This document shows positions 21,024-35,047 of a DNA stretch of 64,000 bases, piece after piece. Every line of letters begins with the position of its first letter. The first letter of the stretch is position 1. This stretch comes from Opeltia flavorubescens. Its lineage: Eukaryota; Ascomycota; Lecanoromycetes; Teloschistales; Teloschistaceae. Under the pieces are notes generated by a model that was not told the origin of the DNA, ran no database searches, and worked only from the letters and a program-made list of their open reading frames with translations. Position numbers and translations under genes: made by a program. The DNA lies in contig KE546970.1 of the NCBI GenBank assembly GCA_000442125.1, positions 1,836,328 through 1,900,327 of the forward strand, read 5' to 3'.

Positions 21024-21479
21024 GGCCTATAGCGCGCTCTGAACTTTGCAACATTTCTCTGATAAGGTTGGAATTCCTTGCCTGTAGAAAGGATACGTTC
21101 GAATCGCCGATTATAGGTTTACTTCTAGATTTGGTACTGATGTAGCCTATAGGAACTTTACAAAAGTACACCTTGGGTTTTTCAGATGTGGCAGTCCTTA
21201 CGTACCCAAAATACAATGATCGAAAGTGTAGAGCACTGAAGTTTGGCAATTGCATGAGCCTCGGCGTTTTTAAAAGATTATTACTCAACGACCAATGGCC
21301 TAAATAGGTTTGTATTGATACTCTGAAGCATTGAGATATCGAGGTTTCCAAGGGTTTATCCTACAAAACTATTGGAGCCTTTTGCGCGGATGACTCGCAC
21401 CATATGTATAAGCAACCTCCTACACCACTTCTTAATCTTCTTAACAACGTACATATTGCTCGCGATATCACTCTTTGGT
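21024..21479. other. Transition region, no supported gene
   Basis: Between the HxxHC gene and the recognisable Tc1/mariner transposase. The right half probably belongs to the transposon 3' end in a badly decayed state; no frame is convincing. Confidence 0.45.
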
Positions 21480-22080
21480 TTTCTTCCGAAAGGGAATATT
21501 ACTAACCTCGCGTTTTGAATAATACCAACACGGTTCGATCTCGGTTAGATCAGGTGAGTTGCTAGGCCAAGGAAGCACGGTCAACCCCGGTATACCTTGG
21601 AGCTCTTTTTGGTGCCGGGTATAGTGTGCGCCGGCGCCATCTTGTACCAGGTAGGCCTCACCGTACTCGTCGATAATCTGACAAATGAATGGAATGAGTA
21701 GAGGCTTTGAGACGCACGTTTGGTAGCGATACCAATCGATCCATCCTTTGAGGTTCTTACCCCTTTCCTGTTTGCGTACTATTGTCTTATTTGGACGCTT
21801 CCGCTGACGATTAGTGATTGGTTGATCTGGTCCAATTCCTCCCTCCTGATTTGTTGTTCCACCTCATATAGACGATTACAGTCGTCTAGATTCTTTTTAG
21901 CGGCCTCCACTTCATCCTGAGTCTCCTTGTCGAAGATATAACATGGCCCCCAGCGATATCGGTGTCGTACATGTCGGTGTTATTGACGGCGAATAGGATC
22001 TTCCCCTGCTTGACCCTTTCTCCCCATTTTGGCGGTATTGATAGTGGATGGCTAGAGACGCGACCCGATGAGGGAGCGGC
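21480..22080 (-). mobile_element. Tc1/mariner-type transposase relic
   Basis: Reading the minus strand, three frames joined by small frameshifts give recognisable transposase. The segment near 21,660-21,520 is the best: LVQDGAGAHYTRH (second catalytic Asp of the DDE/D triad) followed by LTVLPWPSNSPDLTEIEPCW, the hallmark third-acid region of the IS630/Tc1/mariner superfamily. Upstream, 21,730-21,930 encodes a Lys/Glu-rich helical linker (KETQDEVEAAKKNLDD...), and 22,080-21,970 gives WGERVKQGKILFAVNNTD before a frameshift. Stops occur near 21,807 and elsewhere, so it is dead. Terminal inverted repeats were not found. It abuts the start of the AT-rich compartment, whose first 50 bases or so still have normal composition. 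Confidence 0.75.
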
Positions 22081-22099
22081 TAAATATCGCTTGCAATTG

Positions 22100-22965
22100 A
22101 TTTACTCGTCGGAATAGATTGGGGATACCTATACCCAACCCGTATTCAACCCGGCGTGGGTTAAATTCGAGTTAGGTTTTCGACGAATTTCTAAAATCTA
22201 TATAAGTTAAAATTTTAATAGGTTAGATTATATTTAATCTAAAATTTTAATCTATATTTTATAATAAAAAATTATAGTAATAATTATAATAGTAAAATAT
22301 TTTATTTTTTTAAATTTTTTATAAAATTTTTATTTTTTATATATTTTCTATTTTTTTAATTAAAATTATATTTTTAAAAAAAAAAAAAATTTTATTTATA
22401 GAAAATATAAAAAAATTAAATATTAAAATAGTTAATATATAATTTATTATTTTAAAAAATAAATTTTATATTTAAATTAATATATTAAATATATTTTTAT
22501 AATTTTTTAAAAAATTTTAAAAGCTTTTAATTAAATATATATATTTTATTATATAATTCAATAAAAATTTCGCGAATAATTTATTAAAATAATTATTTAA
22601 AAAATATTAATTTAATTAATATTTATAAATAATAAATTTTATAAAATATAAAAATTAATAAAAAAATAAATATAAAAATTATTATAAATTATTAAAAATA
22701 ATATATTTTTTTTTTCTTTTAAAATTATATAATAAAAAATTTAATATTTTATAATTATTTAAATTTTATTTTTAATTTTTTATCTAATTAATTTTTAAAA
22801 TATTAATAAAATTTTTTATTTAATTAATTTAAATAATTATTTATTTAATAATTTAAATAATTATTTTTTAATATTTTAAAAAAAATTTATTAATCGATTT
22901 ATTTAATTTATTATTTTTAATAGATTCTATAATTTTTAAAATCGAATTATATTATTTTAGTTATT
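22100..22965. repeat. Direct repeat, copy 1 (about 870 bp)
   Basis: Homologous to 32,620-33,490 in the same orientation. Landmarks shared in order include the ATACCCAA start, the cgggtt/cgtgggtt block, the tttcgcgaataattta block (22,568 here; 33,088 there) and the final tagattctataatttttaaaatcg block (22,921 here; 33,449 there). Beyond 22,965 the two copies diverge. The copy at 32.6 kb is less degraded. The pair could be LTRs of an about 11.4-kb element or two copies of another repeat. Confidence 0.6.
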
Positions 22966-23477
22966 AGTATATAATATTATAAAATTATTTAAATATAAAT
23001 AATAAAAATATTATTAAAAACTTTAATATAAAATTTTAAAACTAGTCGATTAAAATTTTTTTTAATATATAATTTTAAAATAAATATAATAAAATTATCA
23101 ATAATAAAAATAATATAAAAAAATTTAAAAATAATAAAATTATATATATATTTTTTTAAAATTTTTATATAAATTATTTAATATTATTTAATTATTTTTA
23201 TTTTAATATTCGAGTTCTTATATATTAAATAATTAATTCGATATTTTAATATTAAACTATTATTAATATTAATTATAATATTTTATTTATAAAATTTTAA
23301 AAACTTTTATTTTAAATTATTATAGTTTATTTTTTATTAATAAATTACAATTAAATATTTAAATAAATTTAATAAAAAAATATTAAAAAAAAAATAATAA
23401 ATAAATAATCTTATATTTTATAAATAAAAAAAGCCCGATATTTTTTTAAAAAAATATTTTTTAACGATTTTATTTTA

Positions 23478-23830
23478 TAATTATCGAAATTCTATCGAAT
23501 TATTAATAAAATATTAATTATTTTAAAAATTAAAAATATAAATTTTATTTTTATTATAATTATAAAAATTAATTAGAATATTTTTTTTAAATTATATCGA
23601 AATATTATCGAAAAATTATCGAAATACTATCGATTATTTATTTTAAAATAAATATTATTTTTAATTATATAAAATAAAATATATTTAAAGATTTTTAAAT
23701 AATTAATAGAAATTATATCGAAATTTTATCTAATATCTATTAAAAACCCAGCTAATATCTATTGGAATCCTATCTAATAATATTTATCGAAAATCTATTT
23801 AATATCTATCGAATTTCCATTAATAATAGT
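23478..23830. repeat. Degenerate short tandem array rich in TATCGAAAT/ATCTATC
   Basis: Roughly ten imperfect copies of motifs like tatcgaaatt and taatatctat follow one another. The units are too diverged to give a clean period by eye. Confidence 0.4.
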
Positions 23831-25370
23831 TTTTATCTCGATTAAAAATTATTTATAATTTTATATAATATATATATTTTTATTTTTAAATTCTAATTAA
23901 TTAACTTTTATAATTTAATAGTTATAATATTCTAGTACAATTCTATTTTAATTTATTTTTATTTTATTTTGTTTTAGTTATAAATATATATAATAGATTA
24001 AAATTAAATATTATCTAGAAAAATTTATATCCGAATTATAATAGAAATATTCAGGTTTTTTTTTAACGGGATATAAAATAAAAAAAAAATTATTATTTAT
24101 TATTAAATTAAATATTATATACGTTTTTATTATATTAATAAAGCTTAATTTTTTAATTATTAGTTTTTTAATAGTATTTAATACGAAAATTATTTTTTTA
24201 ATTTATAATAAAAAATTTATTTAAATCTATTATTATATAATTATACTTGGACTATTATTAAAAAAACTAGCTAGAAGTTTATTAATATAAGGCGGTAATA
24301 TTTTAAAAAAATAATATTATTAAATATAAATATAATATTTTTTTTTATTATTAAATTACTATAGATAAAATTATTAATAAAATATTTCTATCGATTTTTT
24401 ATTTTAAATTAGAATTTTATAGTTTTTAAAATTTTAGTTTTTTTATTATAATAATTATCGATTATCGAAACTTTAATTATACGATTTATATATTTTTTTT
24501 TAATCGATTATTCTTTATTATATTTAATAACAGTCGCTGGTTTTTTTAATAAAATAATAGGATTTTTATATATTCTAATAATTTATATAAAGCCGATAAA
24601 AAAAATTTTTTTATAAATAAATAAAAATTTAAACCGCTAGAAATATTAAAGTAAAAGAATAATTAAATATATTAATATAACTAATTTAATAATTTTAAAT
24701 CGAATTAAAAAATACAAATAAATATTAAATTATAATATAAATTAATAAAATAATAAATTTAAAAAAATAAATAATTAAAATATATATTAAAAATAAAAAG
24801 AAATATATTAATTAATTTTAGTATAATATATATATACGGCTAGTTATATATTATAAAAAATATAATAATTGAATTATTATAAAAAAAAAAATATTTTAAT
24901 TAATATAATTAATATAATTAAAATAGATAGAATTAATAAATTTTGTATATATATTAAAATAAACTAAATATTTAAATATCTATTAATAATTCAATTTTTT
25001 TTATTAATTTATTTATTTTTATATAATTATTCTAGTAATAGGTATAAATTTAAATAAATTTATTATTTTTAAATTAAATATAATATTTATTTTTTACTAC
25101 TCGATATTTATTTATATAAATAATAATAATTTTATTAATAATAATAATAATAATAAAATTTTATATTAAAAAAAAATATTTATATTAATTTAAATATTAT
25201 CTAAATTTTTTAAAATAATATTTAATATAAATATATTTATTAGAATTTAAACTCGAGTATTTCGAATTTTTATATAAATATTTTATTATTAAATTATAAA
25301 GGTATAATATAAATTTATTTTTATATTTATTTAAATATTTATTAATATTATTAAATTTTTTAATTATAAA

Positions 25371-25514
25371 TTCCGATTTTTTTTTAATCGAATCTATATT
25401 TATTTTTAATTAATCTAATAAAAATAAACTATTTTTTATAAATTCCGATTTTTTTTTAATTAAATTTATATTTATTTTTAATAAATTTAATAAAAATAAA
25501 TTATTTTTTATAAA
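25371..25514. repeat. Tandem duplication, 72-bp unit
   Basis: The block starting ttccgatttt at 25,371 recurs 72 bases later at 25,443 with few differences over the whole unit, including the ataaaaataaa tail. Two copies only. Confidence 0.75.
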
Positions 25515-28500
25515 TTTAATACTTCAACTATTTATTAGAATATAAAATATATATAATATAAATAATAAATAATTAAAAAATTAATTGCTAAATTTTTATA
25601 AAATCGCTGTAAAATATATAAAAATATTAAAACGCGCTAGATTTAATCCGATAATAATATTTCGATATATATTTTCAACGGTATTTTATAATAGAACAGT
25701 AATAAATACCTATAAAAAATATAAAAAATAGCGTTTTTATTATTAGTAGCGCCGGTAAAAAGCTTTAAAAATAGTAGATATTTAATATATATAATTTGTA
25801 TATATTTTATATTTTTTATTTTATATTATAATATTTTATTATTTATTTAATTAATTCTAGTTTATATTATAATTATATTTTTCAATTTATTTTTTTATAT
25901 CTTTTTAACTAATTAATTTATAGTATTATTATTTAAATAAATATATATACCGATAATAGTATAATTTATAATTCGAAGTAGCTATAATAATACAGCGTTT
26001 ATATATATAAAAACGTGGAGAATATATATAAAAATATATAAAAGGGTATAATAACGAGAAAAGAGTATATAACGGCGAAATAAAAAATAATAATATTTAT
26101 TTTATATTTAAACGCTTTTAAATATTTATTTTAAATTAATTAAAATTAAATTAAATATTAATTAATACTATTTTAAATTTATAAAACCTTTTAAAAAATA
26201 TTATTAAATTTATTAATATTTATTATTTTTTTTAGCGCTCGATATAAATTATAAGAATAAATATAAAATAATTAATATATATAATAAAAAACGTATTTTT
26301 ATTATTATTAAATTTATAGATAAAAATTATTTTTTTTTCTTTTATTATTATAAATTTTTTGATTATATAAATAATAGTATTATATTTTATAAACTGCAAT
26401 AAATTTATAATAAAATCTATTTATAAATTATCTATTAAATAAACTTTTATAAAAATATTTTAAACGTTAATTCTACCTAGTTAAATATTTAATCGCGCGA
26501 TTTTATCGGTAATTTATAGATTATATACGTTTTTTTATCGGAATAGATTAGATTAAACCGAATTTTAATCTGGTTAATCCTAATTTATATAGATTAAATT
26601 TTTTATAAATTAAAATAGAATTTTTATAAATTAAATTAGAGTTTTTATAAATTAACCCGAAATTTTATTATATTAATATATTTATAGAATTTTTATAGTA
26701 AATATTATAGTAATTTTATAATAATTTTTTTTAATAGTAAATATTATAGTAATTATTTATTTAATTACTAGTTTTTAATTTTTTTATTTTTTATTATAAT
26801 TTTATTATTATTTTATCCTTTATCTTCTATTATAATTTTATTACTATTTTATTCTCAACTTTTTAATATAATTTTATTATTATTTTCTTTATTTTTTATT
26901 AAATTTTTATTATTATTATTATTTAAATTTTTTATTTCCTTTTAATTTTTATTATTTATTATTTTATAATTAATAAATTTAGTTATTTTAATAATAATAA
27001 TATCTCGGGCTTATAATTCTTATTTTATTTATTTTTATATTTTTTTTTATTATCGTTTAAATATTTTATATTATTCCTATTTTTATATTTTATATTATTT
27101 TTATATATATAATATTATTTCTAGTTTAAATATAAAAAAAACAAAATTATATATTTATACTAATAAAAAGTACAGATAATATTATTTAGAAAAATTAATA
27201 TAATAATAATAATTTAATTATATTTATTTATATTTAAAAACTATAAAATATATAATTAGCTATATATTTTTCAATAAAATAGTAATATATTTAATATAAA
27301 TAATAGCTATATTTAATACTATAAAACTTATTATAAAAATAATCGAATAAAAATAAAAATAATTTATTTTTAAACTATAATATTAATATAATAGAAAATA
27401 TTTTTAAAAAAATATATAAAACGTTTTTTTTAAAATAAAAATTTTTTAAAATATAAAACTAGCTAGTTTTAATTTTAATAACGGTTTTAAAAATTATATT
27501 TTAAATAATTTCGCGAATTAAATAAAAGAATAGTATAAAAGAAATTAAAAATTTAATAGTTTTTTATTATTTTTTAATTTTTTAAAATATTTTAATTAGA
27601 TTAATATTAAATCGAAACTTAATTATTATAATAATTATTATAATTTATAATTAGGTTTATATTTATAAATATATTTTTATAAAAGTTTTAAATATTTAAC
27701 GAGTTACTTATATAGTATTTTATTTATTGTTTTTTTAGCGGTTATTTTAATTAGGCGCTTTTTTATTAAAAATATCTATAGTATAAATATTAATATTAGG
27801 ATATAAACTAAAAATTAAAATTTTATTTTAAAAAAAAATATAAAGTAAAAATCTAGCTAATTTTTAAAAATAATTGATTTTATATACTAAAATATATTAA
27901 CTTGTACTATTATAATAATTATTATAGAAAATAACTAATTATATAATAATTAGAAATTTTAATAATAAAAAATTAAAGGATTAAATAGATAAAAAATATT
28001 TATTAAAAAAAAAAAAAATTTTAATAAAAGATTTCTTTTTTAAATCTATAAAAATAATAAAAGTTTTTTAATATATTATTATTAATCTAATTATTTTACT
28101 ATAATTTCTATAATTTTTATCGAATTAATTAAATTTTATTTATATCGGTTAAAATAGTATAAATTTATTATATATTAAAATTAAAATATTATAATAATTA
28201 TTATAATAGTTTACTTTATAAAAATATTTAAATAATAAAAAAAATTAAAATTTAGTATTAGCGGGTATATTTAGCGCTAGTAAATTATAAGATTTTATAT
28301 ATTTTATATTATTTTATATTTTTTATAATTATTAACTTTTTTTCTTTTATATATATTAATTTTTTAAATTTTAATTTTATTAATTTTTATTATTAATTAA
28401 TTATAAAAACTAATATAATTATAATATAAATTAAAAAAAAGTTTATAATATAAATACTTTTATTATTAAAAAGTTTAAAAAATAAAAAAAAAATAAATAA

Positions 28501-28699
28501 AAAAAATATTAATATATTATTATATAATTAAATTTTTATAATTTTAATTAAATTTATTAATATTAATATAAATTTTAATAAAAATTTTTTAATTTAAAAA
28601 AAAAAAAAAACTATATTTTAATTTAATAAATATTAATATAAAGTTTTTAATATAAAATATATAAAATCGAATATTTTTTTTTTTTTTTTTTTTAATATA

Positions 28700-29080
28700 T
28701 TATATTAAATAAATTATTATAGTAATTTCTTTAATATATATTTAATATAGAATTTATAATATTAAATATAAATAATCGATTATTTTTTTTTTCTATTATT
28801 TTTATATTAATAATATTATATATCGAAATTTATTAGAATAATTACTTTAATTTATAGCTATTATAAATATTATATTATAGAATATATAAAATCGATTTAT
28901 TTATTCTTTTTTTATTTTTATTTATTTTAAAATATAGATTATTATAATAATTACTTTAATTTATAATTATTATAAATATTTTATTATAGAATATATAAAT
29001 TTTTTTTTTTTTTTATTATTTTTATTTATTCTAGATTATAGATTATTGCAATAATTATTATAATTTATAATTTATTATTA
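28700..29080. repeat. Tandem array, about four units of 107-115 bp
   Basis: The segment taattactttaatttata...attatagaatatataaa repeats near 28,834 and 28,942, with partial units before (about 28,719) and after (about 29,048). Between units lies a T-rich stretch. A local satellite or transposon-internal repeat. Confidence 0.55.
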
Positions 29081-32000
29081 TTAGAACCTATAATTTCTAA
29101 TTATAATAAATTAAAAAAATTAATAGGATTTTAATTAAAGTATAAATTAGAAAAAAAATTAAATTAAAATTTATATACTAAAAAAATAAAAAAATATTTA
29201 AAAAATTTTATTCTAGGAAAAATAAAATTAAAGAAAAAAAAAAAAAATTAATAAATAATTTTTAAAGTTAAAAATATTATAAAAAAGATTAAAAAATATT
29301 AGAATATATTTTTTAAAAATTAAAAAATAATAATAATAGTAGTAATATAATTAAAAATCGAATAATAATATATTATAATAATTTTTATAATAGTATAAAT
29401 ATTAAAATAATATTTTTAAAATTATTGAAAATAAATATATAATAATATATATAATTTAAATCGGAGATAATTATAATTTTAAAAATACGCGTATAAAAAA
29501 TAATAGGAATATATATTTTTTAAATATTTTAAATAATAAAAATAATAATAATAAATTTTAAATATAAATATAATAATTTTTATATTAATTTAAAATTTTA
29601 AATTTTATAGTTATAATATTAAAATCTTTTATTAATTATAAGAATAAAAGCGAATATATATTTAAAAAAACTAACGAGAAATTATAAAAAAAAAATCGAT
29701 ATATAAAAAATATTTTTATTTTATTCCTTTTTAATTTTAATTTAAAAAAATTTTATTTTATTTAAAATAAATATATTAAAGTATATATTTATAAATTAAT
29801 ATATTTTAAAAATTATTATTTTAATTTTTATCGCTATTTAAAAAAAGTTTTAAAAATATTAATAATTTTTAAAATATAATTATAGTAATTATTATAATAG
29901 ATATTTTATCAATAATTATAGAATAAATATATTAATATAAATTTTTCTCTATTTTATAAATATTTTTTATTTATTAAAAAAACTATTTTTTAAAATATAA
30001 TAATATACTATAAAATATTCTAAAAAAAAACTATAAAAAAAATTAATATAAATTACCAGATTTTATTTAATAATAGAAAAATAAAAAAAAATATTTTTAT
30101 AATAATTAATTTAATATAAATCTAACGGTTAATAATATAAAAAATATTTATTATATTTTAAATATAGATTAGTTTATTAAAAAGGTATTTTTAATAATAA
30201 AATATCTAATAAATAAAAATAACCGTTTATTTTTATATAATAAAAAAACGTATAAATATATAAAATATATTATATTAATTTAATAATATTATAAAAATTA
30301 TTATAAAATTAAAATTTAATTATTTTAATTAAAGTTTTTTAATTTTTAAAATATTATTATATTAAATTTAAAGGAATTAATATTATAAAAAAAAATATTT
30401 ATAAAAAATATATAAATTATAAATTTAATATTATAAATATAAAAATATTTATTAAAAAAATATAATTTAAATTTTTTTAAAATTTTATTTATTTTTTATA
30501 TTTATTAATTTTATTATTTAAATTTTTTATATTATTAAATTTTTTAATTAACTTTTTTTTAATTTAATAATATATATTTTATTTATATTAATTAAAAACT
30601 ATTATAATAGAATTTTTTTTTTAATTTATTTTTTTTCTTTTATTATTATTTAATACAGTTTTTTATTTATATTATTCTATTTTATTTTTTTGAAATTTTA
30701 TAATTTTTAAAAAATAAAAGTTTAAAAAAATAGAAAAATATTAAAATAATAAAATCGAATCTAATAAAAAAAAATTTTTTTTATTAAATTTATTTTAACC
30801 GAATAATATTTTTTATTTAAAAATATTATAATATTTATAAATAAATTTAAAAATTAAAATTATATTTTATTATTTTAAATTAATTTTTATTAAAAAAAGT
30901 TTATTTTTTATAAATTCGAATAAAAAATTAAAATTTTTAATTTTAATATTAATTTATTTTTTTTTAATTTATTATAATATTTAAAATTTAATTATTATAA
31001 TAATTATTATAATTTATTTTTTTATTTATAGAAAAGGTTATAATATAAAAAATTTTTTTATATACTCGCGGTTTTTTTTTATTTTTTTAAATATTAAAAT
31101 TAATTAAAAGTAATACTATTATTTAAAATAAATTTTTATATAAAAAATAATTATTTTTTTAAAAATATAATAAAACTTTAAATATATTTAATTAAAATAA
31201 AAAAAATTTTAATTAATTATTTTTATTTAATAAATAATAAAAAATTTATTTTTATTTTTATTATTTATATAATCTACCGGTTTTTTTATTAATATTATAT
31301 TTTAACTAGATTTTTTATTTTAAATTTCTTTTTTATTTAAAAGTTTATTTATAATAAAATTTTATAGAATAATATATTTATTATAAATAATTTTTTAAAA
31401 ATAATATTAATAAATATTTATTTTTATATAAATTATTAATAAATAATATAATTTATAATTATTATATATTCGATTAGTAATTAAAAAAAAAATTTTATTT
31501 ATAATACTAGCTATTATTATATTAAATAAATTTTATATTATTTATATTAAAATAAAAAATTAAAATTTTAATTTTATTTATTATTATAAAATAAACTTTT
31601 TAAATTTATTCAAATTTTTATTAAATAAAAAAAAATCTATAAATTTATATTAATAAAAGAACTATTTATTATAATAATTATTATAATATTTATATATATT
31701 ATTTATAATATTTATTAAATTTTATTTATTATTTTAATTATTATAAAATTTTAATCGATATTATTAAATAAATTATTTAATATTATAATATTTAAATATA
31801 TTATAATTTATTTATTTAATTATTTAGTTATATAAAGTTTTTTATTTTATTTATTAATATATTAATAATATATATTTTCAAAATCTATTAATAGATTTTA
31901 ATTTAAAAAATATTTATTTTATTATTATTTTAATCTATAAATTATATAATAGCTAAAAATAAATAAAATAAAGTTATTTTTCTATATAATAGCTCGAGAT

Positions 32001-32619
32001 CGGTTAGAATTTAGTTATAATAAATTTAAAATTTTTTATAAATTATATTAATTATATTTATTATAATTTTTTTTTAAATTATTTTTTTTATTTTTAATAG
32101 ATTTTTAATAATATTAAAATAATTAAATAAACGATTATATATTTAAAAAAAAAATAAATTATAAAAATTCGGATTATATTTAATATTTTTATAAAAATAT
32201 AAAAAAATTTTAATATTTAAATAAAATATTAAATTTAATTTTATTTATTATTATTTAAATAAAAATATTCTATTTTTTTTAATTAATTGAAAAATAAATT
32301 TAATTCCGTTTATAAATTATATATATAAATAAATATATAATATATTAAATTCTATTAATTAGTAATATTCTAAAAAAATTTTAATAAATATTAAATTCGA
32401 AAATATTTTTATTTTTTATTTAATAGCTTTTTAATAAAAAAATTATTTTATTTAAATTAAATTTTTTAAAATTAAATATTATTAAAAACATTTTTATAAT
32501 TCCCGTTTATATTAATATAAATATTTAATTTATATATTTTAAAGATATTATTATAATTTATAAATATTATTAATTAAAAAATCGAATTATTATAATAATT
32601 ATTGAATTATTTAATAAAA

Positions 32620-33490
32620 ATTACTCGTTAAAATAAATTAAAGAAATCTATATTTAATTTATACCCAATTTAATATAAATTAAATTCGGGTTAAATTTTC
32701 GATAAAATTTTAAAATTTATATAGATTAAAATTTAAATAAATTAAATCGAGTTTAATTTAAAATTCTAGTTTAATTTTTATAATAAAATATTATTGTAAT
32801 TATTATAATAATAGAATATTTATTTATTTTAAATCTATTATATAATTTTTATTAAAATTATATTTTATATTTTTTTTAGTAAAATTATATTTTTTAAAAA
32901 AAAAATTACTTTTTTTAAATAAATTATATAGAAATTAAATATTAAAGTATTTAATATATAATATATTATTTTAAAAAATTATTTTATATTTAAATTAATA
33001 TATTAAATATATTTTTATAATTTTTTAAAAAATTTCGAAAGTTTTTAATTAAATATATATATTTTTTTTTTATAATTTAATACAAATTTCACGAATAATT
33101 TACTAAAATAATTATTTAAAAAGTATTAGTTTAATTAATATTTATAAATAATAAATTTTATAAAATAAAAAAATTAATTAAAAAATAAATATAAAAATTA
33201 CTATAAATATTTAAAAATACTATTATTTTTTTTTTTTTTTTTTTAAAGTTATATAATAAAAGATTCGGTATTTAATAATTATTTAAATTTTATTTTTAAT
33301 TTTTTATTTAATCGGTTAACGGGGTATTAATAAAATTTTTTATTTAATCGATTTAAATAGTTTTTTTTTTTTAATTTTTCGAGCGATTATTTTTTAATAA
33401 CTAGAAAAAAATTTATTAATCGGCTATTTCGATTTATTATTTCTAATAGATTTTATAGTTTCTAAAATCGGGTTATATTATTTCAATTAT
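32620..33490. repeat. Direct repeat, copy 2 (about 870 bp)
   Basis: Same-orientation partner of the repeat at 22,100-22,965, at an offset of about 10.5 kb. It retains more G and C (for example ttaacgggg near 33,318 and cgggtta near 33,470), so it is younger or was less exposed to RIP. Confidence 0.6.
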
Positions 33491-34837
33491 TTTTATATAA
33501 TTATAAAAACGGATTTGTTAACTTTAAAGTATAATTATAAAAATTTAGAAGTTTTCGACCTTTTATTACTAAAATTTTCCTATTGTACTACTATATTCAA
33601 AATTTATTTAATTAGAAAACTTCCGGTTATAAATTTTTATAAATAGTTCTTTTTTTTAATTTAAATTTATTTCCGATTATTTTATTTATATCTTTTATTA
33701 ATTATATATATTATAGATTTTATTCTATTTTAATATTTATTTTTATTTAAAGGATTACAGGTAATTAATATTATTAAAAGTAGGTAAATTAATTATATAT
33801 CGTTAAAAATATTAGCACGGTTTATTATAATATCTATTATTAATTTAATTATACTAGAATAATTTTTATCGATTTAATTAAAAGAAAAAACGTTATTTAT
33901 TAATATTTTCTTTCTTTAACTCCTTTCCTATTCTATACCCTAACCTATTTTTTCTTTTATTTTATTATTCCCTTCCTACTTATTACCTTTACTCTATCTT
34001 TTTCCTTTTATTTTTTATATTTTATCGAAAAAAAAAAGTCTTTATTAACTTTAAAGAACGTCGTTAGTTTAATACTAGATAAAAATAAATCTATTACGCG
34101 AACTATATTATACGTTATAAGATATAATATAATTCTAATATATTTAATCTGGCTATTATTACTTCTACGGAAGATACTCCGGATATATTACAGCCGCCGG
34201 TACTAATATTATTAAAAAATATATTAGTTTAAAATATTTAAATATTTAATATTATAATTTTAAAATAGAATAAAATAATTTTATTTAATTTTTAAAACCC
34301 GAGATTTATTCGATCCTTTTATTTATTTTTAATTTTTTATTAGAATAATTATAAGCGATTTTATTATTATTATTTAATAATATTAGATTAATATCTATTT
34401 TTTATTAATTAATAATATCTGTTAAAAGTAATTTAATTATTAAATAATATATTAACTTCTATAAATATATTTTAAATATTTAAAAAGCCTTTTATATTTA
34501 TTATAACTTTTTTTTTTTATAACGGTTATCTATAAATTTAAATTAAATAATTATAATTTTATTTTTTAATCCCCTCTAACTTAAAACCGAAAGCGAGGAA
34601 TTTAACGTTATAAATAATATTATAATCTATTTTATAGCTTTTATTACCTCGGGTTGTTTCTAATTCTAAGCGTAAATTAAACGTATTTTTTTTAGTTTTT
34701 TAAGTCTGCTTATCCTAATATAAATTAATAGCTAGGTCTCGCGAGTAAAAAATCCCTCGCTAGCTTCTTTTATATATAGCCGAAACTTTTATACCGATTT
34801 TCTTTCTTTAATTACTAACGATCTAGATAGTAATAAT

Positions 34838-35047
34838 ATTGCGGCTATACCGTATAGGCAGAAGGCTAATAGGGCAGGTAGAGCTGAATGGCTACCGTGG
34901 CTCGAAGGAGGCCTTTTAAATATATTTACCCAGTTGGGTTTAGCGCTTTTTGGCGTCTATACTTATTTAGTTATAGATTTTATAAATAGATAATTTCTTA
35001 CCTTTAATATAATACTATTACCTTATATCTATTATACAATAAATAGT
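34838..35047 (+). repeat. 5' LTR of the gypsy element
   Basis: Matches 41,826-42,036 throughout, including the block around cagttgggtttagcgctttt. It has kept more GC than its partner. Terminal TG/CA dinucleotides are not intact, probably converted by RIP. Confidence 0.7.
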
